A stretch of DNA of 37,756 nt from Usnea hakonensis (GCA_013423325.1 BLJB01000820.1:1-37756); one strand, 5' to 3'. Numbered from the stretch's first letter, positions 1 through 11,452 are shown. The notes: generated by a model from the sequence alone, not told the origin. Numbers and translations: made by a program.

Positions 1-90
1 CTACGAGTTGATAAGAGTCAAAGGATCCCGTAATTACCTTTCGAAGTTTAGGTAGACACGACGTATAAATTCAAATTCAAATTCAAAAGT
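1..90 (+). mobile_element. possible 3' end of a LINE, left edge of window
   Basis: The first 60 bases keep TG and CA (gttgat, gagtcaaag, gacacg), unlike the next 1.8 kb. They lead through CGTATAA into three exact copies of AAATTC (67-84). The truncated LINE further right ends in the same way: GCGTATAAT followed by short AATC repeats. Tad-like LINEs commonly end in such short-unit tails. The match is short and no coding part is in the window, so this is an inference. Confidence 0.33.
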
Positions 91-230
91 ATTATAAATA
101 ATATCTATTTATATCTAGCTTTAAATTAATAGATTCTAGTCCTTAAAAAAAAAAGTTTATAAAGGGTAGTTATAGAAAATAGTCTATAGAGGGTAATCTA
201 TAAAGGGAGACCTAATAAAGGGGTATAATA

Positions 231-321
231 TAGATAGTTATAATAAGAATTAATAAATAGTTATAATAAGAATTAATAGATAATTATAGTAAAGATTAGT
301 AGATAATTATATTATATTTAG
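231..321. repeat. 23-bp tandem repeat, four copies
   Basis: Four head-to-tail units begin at 231, 254, 277 and 300 (the last is 22 bp). The first two differ by one base; the later two have diverged further. The unit is AT-only apart from single Gs. It sits at the 5' side of the unidentified relic. Confidence 0.8.
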
Positions 322-1884
322 TATAATTATAGAAGTATTAGTTAAATTTATAGATTTAGAGATTTTATATATTAGTTATAATAGTATATTCTACTATAGA
401 GGCTCCGAGGCGCTAATAGCTCTATATATTTATAAATAAAATATTCTTATTATCTTACTATTAATAAACCCTACTTTTTATTTATACGGCTTTTTAGGTA
501 TAATTAATTACTATTAAAAGCTTTCCTCTAATAGTAATTTATTAATACTTCCTATAATAGCTTCTATATTAATTACTAATATAATTAATATTTTAAATTA
601 AGACGTATAATATCTAATATATAGTAATAAATTAAAAGACTTTAATTATAAAGAATAAAAAGTTTAGGATCTATCTATATTAAAAATTAAAGGCTTACTA
701 GCTATTATTATTTTAATATAAATAATTATATTAAAAGTCTTAACTAAGTTTTTTAAATAGATAAAACTATTAGATTCTACTATTAGACTTATAATATATT
801 TAGGCGTATTAGTTATATATTATAATTAATAGTAGCCCTTAAACTTTAATATAATAAGGTATATATTAGAATAACTATCTTATAACTATATAGGCTATAT
901 CTACTATATAGGGAATTAAATTATATAACTTAATAATTAAAGATACTCGGTTTATATACTTTATAGAAGTAATAATAAATTTAATAATATTAAATATATA
1001 ATTATAATAATTTAGAGACTCTTTATAAAGAGAAAAATAAATACTATATAAACCTTCTCACCTATAATCTTTTAATTAACTACTAAATTAACTATTTAAT
1101 TAATTACTAATATATTCTTTAAGAAGTAGCCCTTATTTAATCCCTTTAGTAAAATAGATCTATTAGAGAATATATAAAAAAGACTAAAGGGGGGTACTAT
1201 CTAATTACTCTAAAGATAAATTAGTATCTAAATATAATAAAATTAGAAGAGATTTTAGAGATATAAATCCTTTTATCTTAATCTTATTACCCCCTAAAAT
1301 ATTAAATAAAGTTAGAATACTAGAATAAGATAATCTTAAAGAGGTTAGAATCTTTATATGAGATTATACAATCCTCTATATTTATATAGAATATTTAAAT
1401 ACTATATTATCTTTATAGAGAGAGATTCTTATTATAATAAAGAATATTATTAAAAGCCTTTTACTACTATATTATATCTTTATATATAAAAATAAAGATA
1501 GTTATACTATTTTAAAAAATAAAGTTATTTAGAACTATTATAATAAATATATTTCTATTTATAATACTATTAAAGAATAGTAAATAACTATAGTAGATAT
1601 CTATAATATAGTTAGAGATATTTATATTAATACTTTAGAGAGCCTTCTAATTTTTATCTATAATACGCTAGATTATAAAATATTATTAATAATATAGGCT
1701 TTTCTTAATATTATTCCTTTATAAGATTCTATCATCTAGTACTAGGATATAAGGAATATAAAGGGCTCTAAGGATAAGGAGGATAAGGAGAATAAAGATA
1801 AAAAAAAGGAGTAGAAAGATCTTTTTAATATTTAAACTCTTTTCTATATTATCTATAGGGGCTATAGAATACTAAAGGGGGGAT
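322..1884 (+). pseudogene. unidentified RIP-degraded coding relic
   Basis: I do not recognise this sequence. The + strand reads as a long frame broken almost only by TAA and TAG, the pattern left by RIP in a coding region, although I did not verify one uninterrupted frame over the whole span. Near the end (about 1761-1825) lies a run of Lys codons that each follow a T; undoing TG-to-TA would turn many into Glu, giving an acidic Glu/Asp-rich tail ending near the stop at 1887. It is followed by a purine run and a probable LTR, so it may be the 3' end of an LTR element. A DNA transposon or a captured gene is not excluded. No RT, integrase or zinc-knuckle pattern was found. Confidence 0.35.
1874..1883 (+). 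other. purine run next to LTR, possible polypurine tract
   Basis: AAAGGGGGGA lies two bases before the TG of the LTR at 1885, where the polypurine tract of a + strand LTR element would be. The same 12-mer ACTAAAGGGGGG occurs at 1183-1194 and 1871-1882. It may instead be only the end of the coding relic. Confidence 0.4.
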
Positions 1885-2093
1885 TGTAAATATATAGCTT
1901 ATATAGCTTAATAGCTTAATCTAAGAAGATATTAGCTTAGTCTAGAAAGATATAACTAGGCCTTAGAGGCCTTTTATATATAAACCTCGAGTACTTTAAG
2001 TCTTTTATTATCCTTAAGAATCAAGACCGTAACTAAGACGATTATATTATATATATCGTACCCTAAGCGAGACAAGTATAAGAGACTACTATA
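1885..2093 (+). repeat. probable LTR, 5' LTR of gypsy element D
   Basis: The segment starts with TGTA and ends in TATA, a plausible RIP product of TACA, giving the usual TG...CA ends. A TATA-box-like run (ttttatatataaac, about 1972-1985) lies in the middle, as in LTR promoters. It is followed by atctagttatagttc, which could be a RIP-altered primer-binding site, and then by the gag of D. The second LTR of D lies outside the window, so the ends cannot be confirmed by alignment. Confidence 0.5.
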
Positions 2094-2165
2094 ATCTAGT
2101 TATAGTTCTAATATTATTTAATTAATTTATTAATTATATAATATTAATAATTTTATTACTATTTT

Positions 2166-2583
2166 ACTCGAGGCTTTAAACGAGCTAAAAGAATCTAAGA
2201 GAGGGTATTTATAGATTAACGGCCTAGTAATAATATATTAGATATATTCTAAATAATATAAAATATTATTAGTATATTTAAATAATATAGTACTACTAGA
2301 TAGAAAGAGTATTTAATAAAAAATAATATTATTAATAATATAGAAGAAATCGCCTTAAAAAGATATAGCCGTAATTAATTTATCTATTTAATAATAATAT
2401 AATAACTCTATAGGCGGAGTAATACCTTTTTTAATATATACTTTTAAAATATTTAAATATATCGAATTAACTAAATTAATTAATAAATAGTTATATAAAA
2501 ACTTTATATTTAAAATATTAAAAGGAGAAAATTTTATTTTCTTAATATTTAATTTAAAAAAAAGTTAATTATCTCTTAATAAT
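2166..2583 (+). pseudogene. gag: element D gag, N-terminal part
   Basis: A + strand frame with RIP-type stops only starts about here, just after the LTR and presumed primer-binding site. It continues after the LINE insertion into the zinc-knuckle part, so I take it as the start of gag (structural capsid protein). The start codon is not identifiable because ATG is destroyed by RIP. The last 13 bases (2571-2583, ATCTCTTAATAAT) are the left copy of the LINE target-site duplication. Confidence 0.5.
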
Positions 2584-3455
2584 AAGCGGCCACCAGCACA
2601 AGAAGAAAGAAGGGATAGGTCAACCCACTCAGAGACGTCGAGGAATATCAGAGCATTAACGTTATAAGACGGAAAATGCAAGACTGGTTCCGCGATCGGA
2701 GATCGAGGAAATAGGAAAAGTACCAATAAGGGACTCCGAGTACGATAAGAACCCCCGCTTAAATGGGAGGCTTATACGATGGGAGGTTCGATTACTATAG
2801 GATATTGAGGAAAGCTGAGAGCTCGGTCGCCGTCTAGATAAGGAGCGACAAAATCGGACTTAACGTATTCCTTAATAGGATAAGGGTATCAGGGATCGAC
2901 CCTAACTATATATACGGATAGAGAAAGTAGGATATTAAATATATTCTCCTCTTCTATCCAGAATCATATAGGGATAGACTACGGCTGCTCGCAGAGGCAG
3001 GTACCGGGGATTTCTAGACGATACTAACCACGACTAAAGGGATTCGGGTAGCGGCAAGATAGATAGTTAATTTAGGCTAGTTAAATAGCTTCGAGCTAGC
3101 TAGCGAACAACTTTAACGGTCAAGACTACCCCTTGGGGTAGAGGAGACTACTAAGCCTAAAAAGGGCGCACGAAGAAAAGACCGCACCGGCCCTTAGGGG
3201 CCGAGGCGGTCAAGGGAAATAAATATAAAGACTAGAAAAGTCGAGGTATAGAAGAAGAAAGATACGCGGTAGTATACTAGGACTCCTTAAGAGTATAGTA
3301 GAGGGAAAACGTATTATTTAGTTAGAGTTTTTATCTAGGGGTTCGCCCTTAGGTTTCTTCGACGCCTAGCTCTACTAGCTTAGCGATAATGGCACCCTTA
3401 TTAGCTCACATCAAGTAGCTAGCATAGGCGTATAATACAATCAATCAATCAATCA
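2584..3455 (+). mobile_element. 5'-truncated LINE (Tad1-like), 872 bp
   Basis: This insertion is flanked by a 13-bp direct repeat, ATCTCTTAATAAT (2571-2583 and 3456-3468), and ends in a short-unit tail of AATC/CAAT repeats: the structure of target-primed reverse transcription. About 2760-3060 reads on + as the C-terminal part of a LINE ORF2, with a Lys-Ala-Glu-Ser-Ser-Val-Ala-Val motif, a Cys-x-Cys-type knuckle (first Cys now Tyr) after Asp-Pro-Asn, and downstream His and Cys positions. In Tad1/RNase H-bearing LINEs this zinc motif follows the RNase H domain. The 5' part of ORF2, including RT, is missing. It is less RIP-mutated than the surrounding gag, especially in its first 120 bases, so it is probably younger. 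Confidence 0.8.
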
Positions 3456-3458
3456 ATC
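3438..3458 (+). repeat. (CAAT)n simple-repeat tail of the LINE
   Basis: Five CAAT/AATC units mark the 3' end of the LINE. Because the tail runs into the target duplication, the exact junction is ambiguous by one or two bases (3455-3458). Confidence 0.85.
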
Positions 3459-3468
3459 TCTTAATAAT

Positions 3469-4990
3469 TAATTACCTTTTTTATTATAAATTTAGAAAAA
3501 TAAAATTATTTTTTTATTATCTTTTTTTTTTTTTTTTAAGATCTTTTCTAATATTTATTAAATTACTAAATAGTTTCTTTAATTATTTAATTAGATAAGT
3601 ATAAAGAACTATAATATATATTTCTTTTTAATAATAAAAATAAATATTTTAATAATATTTTAAAAGATAAATTTTATAACTTCTTTATATTAAAAAATAA
3701 GGATAAAGTATATTATAATAAATTTCGAGAGGCTTTTTAAATACTTTTAGATAATCTTAATATTTTAGAATTTTTAGATACTTCTTTTTACCTTAATCTT
3801 ACTAATTATCTATAATAATTAAAAGAGGTATTTAGAAAAATATTAATACTTTAAATTAAAAATTAAAATATAGTTATTTTTTAAAATATTTTTTTTATAG
3901 ATAAATTTATATAACAGATTAAAAAGAATCTAGAGAAGTTTTTAGCTATATTAAATTAAATCTATTAAAAAAAAGATATAGATATTTAGACTTTCTAATT
4001 ATTAAAAAAAAAGACTATTAAATAATAATTTATTATATAATAATTAATAGATATATAAGAGGACTTAATATCTATTAATTTAAAATTAGAATAATTTTAA
4101 AATATTTAAAATAATATAGAATTATTTTTTATAATTTTTATTAAGTATTTTTAAAAATATTTAGATCCTCCTTTCTTTATTAATAATATAGATTCTATAT
4201 AAAAAAATTAAAAAAGTAAAATAATAATTAAATTAAAGATAAATAAAGATTATTAAAATAATAATAAGAGCTATATAGAATATATATTTTTATATTTTAA
4301 AGAAAAAGTAAAAAAATAGATTTATTTTTAATAAGAGGTTAATATTAATAAACCTTTTTTTATTATCTAGAATATTATAAATAAATTCGCTGTTATATTT
4401 AAAAACTTAGATTATAAATAAAATTATTATAAATAATTTATAGTATTAAGAATAAATATTATATAGTTTACTAACTTTTATTTAGATTTTTAATAATTAT
4501 TCTTTTATTTTAAATATAACGAGAACCTTTTTATTAAAAAGTTATATAATAAAATAATAATCTAGCTCTAAATTCTATAGAATAATTAGTAATTTAAATT
4601 TACTACTTTTAAAGAAGCTAAAAAGTATATAATAAAGTTAGATAACTTATAAAAAATTATATAAAAAATTTAAAATAGAGTCTTATTATAGAAAGATCAA
4701 TTAAAAAATATAAAGAGAATAGTATTTATCTCTATTTTATTAAAGACGATTTTTAAATCTATATATAATTTAATAAAATAAACTTTACTAAATAATATTA
4801 TTTAGATAAAAAATATAATTAAAAATAACTATTTTAAATATTATAAATTTAAATATTATATAAATAATTATCTAGATAATTAGATTTATTTCTATAATCT
4901 AAATTTATATAAATAAAATCTTTAAATTTATAAAATCTTAATAGATAAATCTTTTAATTTAGACTATTATAAGAATTTAAAAAGATCGAG
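3469..4990 (+). pseudogene. gag: element D gag, C-terminal part with CCHC zinc knuckle
   Basis: This continues gag after the LINE. At 4830-4871 the frame reads Asn-Tyr-Phe-Lys-Tyr-Tyr-Lys-Phe-Lys-Tyr-Tyr-(x)3-Asn-Tyr-Leu. Undoing TGT-to-TAT gives a Cys-x2-Cys-x4-His-x4-Cys nucleocapsid knuckle with the typical Lys-Phe-Gly-His core and following Pro. The knuckle binds the element RNA during particle assembly. All in-frame stops are TAA or TAG. The protease downstream is in a different frame (4830 is in phase 0, the protease in phase 2), so either a programmed frameshift or an indel separates gag and pol. Confidence 0.75.
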
Positions 4991-4999
4991 AAATAATAA

Positions 5000-6047
5000 C
5001 TCTTCCTTAAAAACTTAATAGAAAATAATATAGAAATAATATATTATTCTAATAATAATAAGGATAGTTTTATATTCTTATTCTAAATTATATTTAAATT
5101 CTTTTTATTTTTTAAAAAGTTCTTTATTATATTAAGTATATTATATAATTAAAAAAAGAGGTACTAGGCTTCTTTTCTAATTAATATTAATATTATAGAA
5201 TACTACTTTATTAATAAGAGGATAATTTTAGCTATATATATTATATTTAGAATCTTATCTATACCTATTTCTAAGCCTTAATATAGTTATAAATATAATA
5301 ATAATATATTAAAGACTTCTATAATTTATCTAATTTTATTTAATTTAAAAATTAATAATTATAAGGAACTAATAATTTTTATACTTATTACTAATTTAGA
5401 ATAATATATTATTATTTTTAATAAGTTCTAAATAAACTAATATAGAGTTTTATTTAATATATAATTTAATATAGTAATCTTTCCTACTAAAGCTAGTTTA
5501 AAAATATAAATTATTAAAATCTTATTTACTCTATTTATCTTTAAGATCCTTTAGAGGAAATAATTATTAAAAAAAAAAATTTTTTTATTATATATAATAT
5601 AAATATAAATATAAATATTTTTAGTCTTTTTACTTACTAGATAAAGGTTAAAAAGATATAGCTATTTATTATATTTATAAAAAATATTAATACCCTTATT
5701 CTAATTAATTAAAAGGATTATTTTAATATTTTAAAAGTAAATACTATAAAAGCGCCTAAAGGGGATTATAAAATAATATAAAAAAAGTTTTTTTTTAAAT
5801 ATTAAAACTTTTAAAATATCTTTAATTATATCTAGATTAATAAGCTTCCTCTTTATTAATTTTATAACTATAAAATTAAATTTATTTTAAATATAAAGCC
5901 CCTTTAAAATAGAATATATTATATAATTTTATATAAGATATAATAAGTTAAAAAGTACCTTATTAAAATTTTTTTTAAAGAATTTATTATATTTAATATA
6001 GCTTTTTATATATTATTAATCCTCTTTATATTAAAATTTAATAATAA
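5000..6047 (+). pseudogene. pol: element D protease and start of reverse transcriptase
   Basis: About 5220-5480 reads as the retropepsin part of a gypsy pol: a Leu-Lys-Ile-Asn-Asn-Tyr-Lys-Glu strand, then Asn-Leu-Glu-(Gln)-Tyr-Ile-Ile-Ile, matching the LGQHDIILG-type motif, then Ile-Phe-Pro-Thr-Lys-Ala. From about 5845 comes the RT entry motif Leu-Pro-Leu-Tyr-x-Phe-Tyr-Asn-Tyr-Lys-Ile (LPPHRPYDHKI-type), the Lys-Tyr-Leu...Phe-Ile helix and the Ser-Pro-Ile-Leu-Phe motif. The frame stops at the A insertion and resumes at 14445. The catalytic Asp-Thr-Gly of the protease is not clearly readable after RIP. Confidence 0.8.
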
Positions 6048-6217
6048 TGTTATGCTTGTATATAAAGTGAATGTGTAAAAAGGATGAATTGTAACTACCT
6101 AAGATATTTACTTAAATACTTAGTAATCGCACTAGTACCTATTAGTACTAGTACCGATATTACTATTAAGACAGTTACTATTACCGCAATATAATTACGG
6201 TAATAGCTAGTATAATA
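6048..6217 (-). repeat. element A 3' LTR (left copy)
   Basis: It aligns without gaps to 14270-14439 over 170 bp. The outer end keeps TGTTAT, and the next 40 bases keep all their TGs, whereas the inner end ATAACA has become ATAATA. A perfect 8-bp inverted repeat (ACTAGTAC at 6131-6138, GTACTAGT at 6145-6152) is conserved in both LTRs. Confidence 0.97.
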
Positions 6218-6690
6218 GTACTAATAAGAAAAAAAGACCGTAGCGCCCTTACTATTAATATATAGTAAAGTAATATAAGGAAGTAGATATAACTATACTA
6301 AAATATTAATTTATTATAATAATACCTTCCTAGGAACTCTAATATAAATACGATGATAAATATAGTTATAGTAGAGATTAACGTTTCTAATATAGAGATT
6401 ATTAATCCGGTAAAGTAGCCTTCTATATAATCTGGTTTTACTATACTTCTTTAGGAGGACTCCTTAAGCTATCTATATAAATAGTATAATACTTTAGGAG
6501 GTCTACCTAGTCGATAAGAAGGCTTAGTAATATAGATACTTATATAAACTTCTATATTTCGGAACTAGTATTATAATTTATAGAGTCGGTATTATAACTT
6601 ATAGTATATATAGAATAATTTACTATTTAGTAGATACTACTTCGAAAGTCTAGATAGCGGGCTATTAATATAGTCTTCTAAATTTAGATA
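6218..6690 (-). other. element A 3' untranslated region
   Basis: Between LTR and chromodomain lie about 470 bases with no domain I can recognise. Reading toward the LTR on the minus strand there is a T-rich run (complement of 6229-6236) but no purine run directly next to the LTR, so a canonical polypurine tract is not visible. Confidence 0.5.
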
Positions 6691-8060
6691 TTTTAGATTA
6701 CTATACTACTCTTACTCTATACTTATTAATTAGTTTCTAGTAATTCTAGAGCTTCTTAAATAATATCTAGATATTATATTTATAATCCTATTTTTACTAT
6801 TTAACTAGGTAGCTTAAGATACCGCTTTTTCTATTAGGCCTCTTATCTAGTAAATATTCGATAATATAAGGTTTTAATTTATTATTAGATCTATTTATAT
6901 TAATTATTTCCTTAATAGGATTAGGCTTATTATCTTTAATCTAGTTATATAGATCTCTAGTCTTAGCGGGTTCTAATTAAGCGATTAAAATTACTACATA
7001 AATATATATATTTTAATATAATTTAATATAATAAGCTAGTTAATTAACTCGCTCTAGAATTTTAAAGGGGCTAACTCGTTATTTATCTAGCTTAGAATAG
7101 ACTTCTAGAATCTTATAGCTATTATAAAGTTTAAGATATATCTTAGATCTAATAGCTAAAGTAACTAGTTTATAATATTAATTATAATATACTTTAATTA
7201 TAGTATTAATAAATACTATAGAGTCTTCTATCTACTTATATTTTATTATATATAAATAATTATAGTTTTCTACTAATAAATCTATTAGTAGATCTAGCGT
7301 ATTACGAACTTTAAATCTATATAAGATCTTATTTAGGGCTATATTAATTAAGCTATTTTTAGAGTTATTAAATAAACTTTATAAATATAGTAAAACTAAT
7401 AGCTAGTCTAAATCCTAAATATCTTAGATAGTAATATAGAATTATATAGTAATTTCTATAGTCTAGTTAGTTCTCTTAGATTATCTATTAGTCTAGAGGT
7501 AATAGATTATTATAATAAATAGAGTAGTTCTAAATTTATTAAAAATTATTTATTAGAATACTAATATAAACTTAGTATCCCGATTTAAAATAATAATATA
7601 AGGAACTCTCTATTTATAGAATATTAGTATTAGAAGTACTATTTCTATTTATTCTATAATAGATTAAGTTATCTTTTCTAAAATTAGAAAAATACGCTTT
7701 AAAAACTTATAAATAATTATTAAAAAATAGTTAAATTTATTCTTAGTTATAAATAAGGAGATAATAAAGTCTATATAAATTATATAAAATGAAATCTTAG
7801 AATAATTAATTAATATAAGGTTCCTATAAGGTTAATACCTCTTAGTTTAATTTAACTAGTATTTAGAATAATACTCGATATACCTTTTTAGATTCTATAT
7901 AAAGTAATGTATATAAATTAATAGATAGATATAATTATAGAACTAATAATAGTTCTTATAGTACTACTTATTATATACTATTTTAAAGATTTCTTACTTT
8001 AGCGAATTTAGAATATAGAGTCTTTCTTAATTATTAGATTAATTAATATAATAGATTAGA
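6690..8060 (-). pseudogene. pol: element A integrase with chromodomain
   Basis: Reading on the minus strand, an HHCC zinc finger lies at about 7985-7840 with the end motif Glu-Tyr-Tyr-Ser-Lys-Tyr-Gln-Leu-Asn-Gln-Thr-Lys (Tyr for Cys through RIP). The integrase core starts with an Asp-Phe-Ile-Ile strand (Asp codon at 7771-7769), and its second Asp is in an Arg-Asp-Thr-Lys-Phe motif near 7580. Downstream come a Pro-Phe-Lys-Ile-Leu-Glu-Arg motif (GPF/Y type, about 7070) and a chromodomain with Leu-Asp-Lys-Arg and Tyr-Leu-Val-Lys-Trp-type motifs (about 6890-6740). In chromoviruses the chromodomain directs integration to marked chromatin. Stops are only TAA and TAG. Confidence 0.88.
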
Positions 8061-8379
8061 TCTTCTAGTAATTTAAATTATAAGTTTATTCTAGTATTTA
8101 TTAGATTACTTTTAATAGGGTTTTTAAGTATCTTAAAAATATCCTTTTAATAATTATCTTTATTATATACTATCTTAAGATTTATCTTAAACTTATTAGA
8201 TATTTTTACTAGGGTAGTATAAAAAATAGTTAGTAACTTCTACTTAATAATATAATCTTATTTAATAATATAGTTAATATCTAGTATTTTAGCGACTAGG
8301 GAATTTATATCTATAGCTAGAAAATCTAGAATATTAATATTAAAATCTAGTATAGATTAATTAGTAGTACTTTTAAAAT

Positions 8380-10424
8380 ATAATAGGGTATTAGATATAA
8401 TATTTAATTTATCTAACTTATATTATACTAAAAGGTTAAATTATAATAAGTATTATAAAGTCTTAATTAGATATAAATTTAACTTATTAGTACTAGATAA
8501 TAAAAGACTAATCTAGTTTAAGATAAATATAGCCGCTAAATAGTTAATATAGATTATAGTAATATCTTTAATAGACTTAATTATATATCTAAGCTTTCTA
8601 ACGATCTAAAGGATTCTAGCGACTTCTAATTTAATAAATTAATAATTATATTTAGCTTAATTTAGTAATTTATTTAAAAATAGTATTAATTATATATTAA
8701 TTCTAGTAAAGCCTTCTTTCTAGTTATTCTAGATATAATAGACTATTATAGTAAAACCCTAATCCTTAAAAATATTAAGATTAATAAATAGGATCTTTAA
8801 TATATTAAAATAGACTAGAAAGTTAGAACTAGTAAATATACTCTTAATATTATTAAATATAGCTAACTCTTCCTAATTAGGATTATAGTAGAAAGCTTAA
8901 GAATATTATTTTCTAGTAAACCCCTTACTACTAAAAGATAGCTTAGCGATAAATATAGTCTTATATATTTATAGAGATATAGCTCGCTAGAAGTATTATA
9001 GAATTAATAATTATAACTATCTAGTTAATTTTAGAAAAATTTCTAAATTATATAATATAGCTAGAAATTAGAGTATAGTAATTATTTAAAGCTTATTTTT
9101 AAAAGTTAATATATTTAAAGAGTTAACTTTCTAGCTAAATAATATAATAGAGAAATATTCTAAAAAAGATTTAATAGGATTTAGATTAATTCTTTTATTC
9201 TAGTAAAGTATAAATAGTTTTCTAAAATACTAGATATAGGCGTTAAGAGTTATAGAAAAAACAATAATATTATTAATAAAAGCTTTATAGAATTCTCTAA
9301 TAAACTATAATAATTTATTAATTTATTATTAAATATAAGGCGGTAAATCTTTATAACTTATTAGAGTTATATTTAACTATTTCTATTATAATTATAAATT
9401 TATAATAGTCCCGATATTAGATAAGGAACTAGTAAAATTAACTAATAATAAAGTATTAATAATTAAGATAAAGCGAAAGCTAGCTACTATATTAATAATA
9501 TTAGATTATAGCGATATTAGATAACTATTTAAAACTATTATCTTATTAAGCGCTTTAATATTAATAACTACCCGTCCCTTTTTACTATTTAATATATTAT
9601 ATTATATTACGAATATAGAAAAGTTAAAAGATATTAATTAAATAATAAAGATTATTTTTCCCTATACTTATATCTTATTAAATATATTATAGAGATTAAA
9701 TAGACCTTTATTAGCTTTACTATTATATTATCTTTAAGTAGAATAGGTATCTACTCGCTTTCTAGAATATCTACTATTATATCCCTATTAGTCTAGATTT
9801 CTAAAAATTTATCGATAATACTTATAATTTTACTAATAGTATATTAATTACTATAGACTATTATATTATTATATATAATATACTCTAGCTTAGAATTAAC
9901 TTATAGAGTAGCTTATAATACTATTATAATAAATAATATAGCGACTTATAGTACTACTATAATAGATATAGAAATTATTAATCTAATAACTTATAATATT
10001 ATTATAGTAGAAAACCCGGGAGCTATTATTCTAGATATAATAACTAGACTAGTAGTTATTACTACTACTATCTATTCTAGATATATAAAGGTATTTCTTA
10101 GACTCTATTTTTTATATTAACTCTTAATATTACTAATAGCTAATTTTACTATAGACGGATATACTAGATAAATACTATCTTATATATACTCTACTATATT
10201 TCTAAGGTAGGATTAGAAAGGTAGTATTATTAGCTTATCTAGATTATTATATATCTATATAAAATTAGTAAAAATATTAATTATATAAATATATAGACTA
10301 CTATTAATTTTTAGATTAATAATATAATTAGATTTAAATAAGAAATTATAATTTTTTAGTAATTTACCCTTAAAAGAAATAGATATATTAATAGTAGATT
10401 TTAATAGAATAGAAAGTATAGCTT
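8380..10424 (-). pseudogene. pol: element A reverse transcriptase and RNase H
   Basis: The RT palm motif reads Phe-Ile-Asn-Asn-Ile-Ile-Val-Phe-Ser on the minus strand (about 9276-9250); the two Asn codons are RIP products of the catalytic Asp pair. It is followed by Lys-Arg-Ile-Asn-Leu-Asn-Pro and an Asn-Ser-Leu-Asn connection motif (VDSLGL type). RNase H follows: Leu-Asn-Ile-Phe-Lys-Asp (LDASKE type, near 8760), then Leu-Glu-Val-Ala and Ile-Tyr-Ile-Asn-Tyr, ending near 8390 with a Thr-Asn-Lys-Leu-Asn-Leu motif. The RT N-terminal part lies between 9300 and 10424. The upstream protease region is broken by the TIR element at 10425. Confidence 0.85.
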
Positions 10425-10494
10425 CTATTCGGGCCCTCTATAAAGTATAAATCTAGTTGAATAAGAGGCGTTCGCTAGGCGTTTACTAGATATA

Positions 10495-10993
10495 CCTTAC
10501 CGAGCTTCTATAGTATTTGAACATATAGTTAACAAAGTATAAATTAGACTATTGTTAACTAGGCGATATCTCCTTGTTAATAGATTATTAACCTCCTATT
10601 AATAGCCTATTAATGGCCTGTTAACACCCTGTTTGAAAAAATGATAACTTTTGATCACGTGACTTTTTAGTCACGTGATATACCCCTAGGGGTCAAATTT
10701 CGCGAAATTTCCCAATTTTCAATTTTTTTTTTAATAGCGTTAATATCTATAGAGTTATAAGCTAAGCGAGAAACTCGGCTAATTTTATTAGTTTCCGTTA
10801 GCCTTTATCTCTTATTTTTTAGTATAGTTACTAGCTTAAAAAAATTAAACTCTATATTAATATAAAATTAATTAGAAGTTAATTTAAACTTAATATTAAT
10901 TAGGAGTTTAATTTAACTATAAGTTAATTAGGAGATATCGCGAAGTTACCTTAAGTTAACTAGATGTTGAAAACCTATAGTGTTCCTATAAGG
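10495..10993. mobile_element. 499-bp MITE nested in TIR element copy 1
   Basis: The boundary follows from comparison with the empty site in the copy at 15188-15933 (in its complement AGATATAGGG runs straight through). The insertion is flanked by TA (10493-10494 and 10994-10995). The ends form an imperfect inverted repeat of about 30 bp: CCTTACCGAGCTTCTATAG... and the complement of ...CTATAGTGTTCCTATAAGG. A TA target and CCTTA ends suggest a Tc1/mariner-type MITE. It has no coding capacity. Its left part, about 10500-10720, keeps TG and CA and holds three palindromes. Confidence 0.88.
10655..10710. other. cluster of three perfect palindromes in the MITE
   Basis: Arms TCACGTGACT (10655-10664) and AGTCACGTGA (10669-10678) enclose a TTTT loop. 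Next is ACCCCTAGGGGT (10682-10693), then AAATTTCGCGAAATTT (10695-10710). All three are perfect and fall within 56 bases. Confidence 0.95.
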
Positions 10994-11452
10994 TAGGGAT
11001 TTTAACTAGCTATTATTTAGCCGAAATCGGTTTAGCGTCTAATATAAAGTTTTTATCTAGGCGTAATCTAGATCTAATCTAGTTTAGTACTATATTTAAA
11101 GTTTAAAACTAGATATAATCTAGACCTAATCTAGTTTAGCGCTAAAATTAAAATTTTAATATAATCGTAAACTCGTTTAAATCCTAATTTAAAAAAAAGA
11201 GACCGAGAAGTTTACGAAAATTTAGAGTTTATACTAAAATTTAAAAGTACGCTAAAAGCGGCTATTTTAAATAGTCTCTATAAAATTATATAGTAACGCT
11301 ACTAAATTTATTATTTAAAAAATCGAATTTTTAGAAAAAATTATATATAAAAGTATTACTCTATTAGGCCTAACTCTCTATAATTTAACTTATAAAAAAA
11401 AAATTGAATTTTTTTTAATTAAATATTTATCCGAAGTATACCTGATTTTTAA

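Noticed and set aside
3475..3540. Long T and A runs as poly(A) tails or terminators
   Set aside because: They lie inside the gag frame of D and occur throughout the AT-saturated block; RIP makes such runs common.
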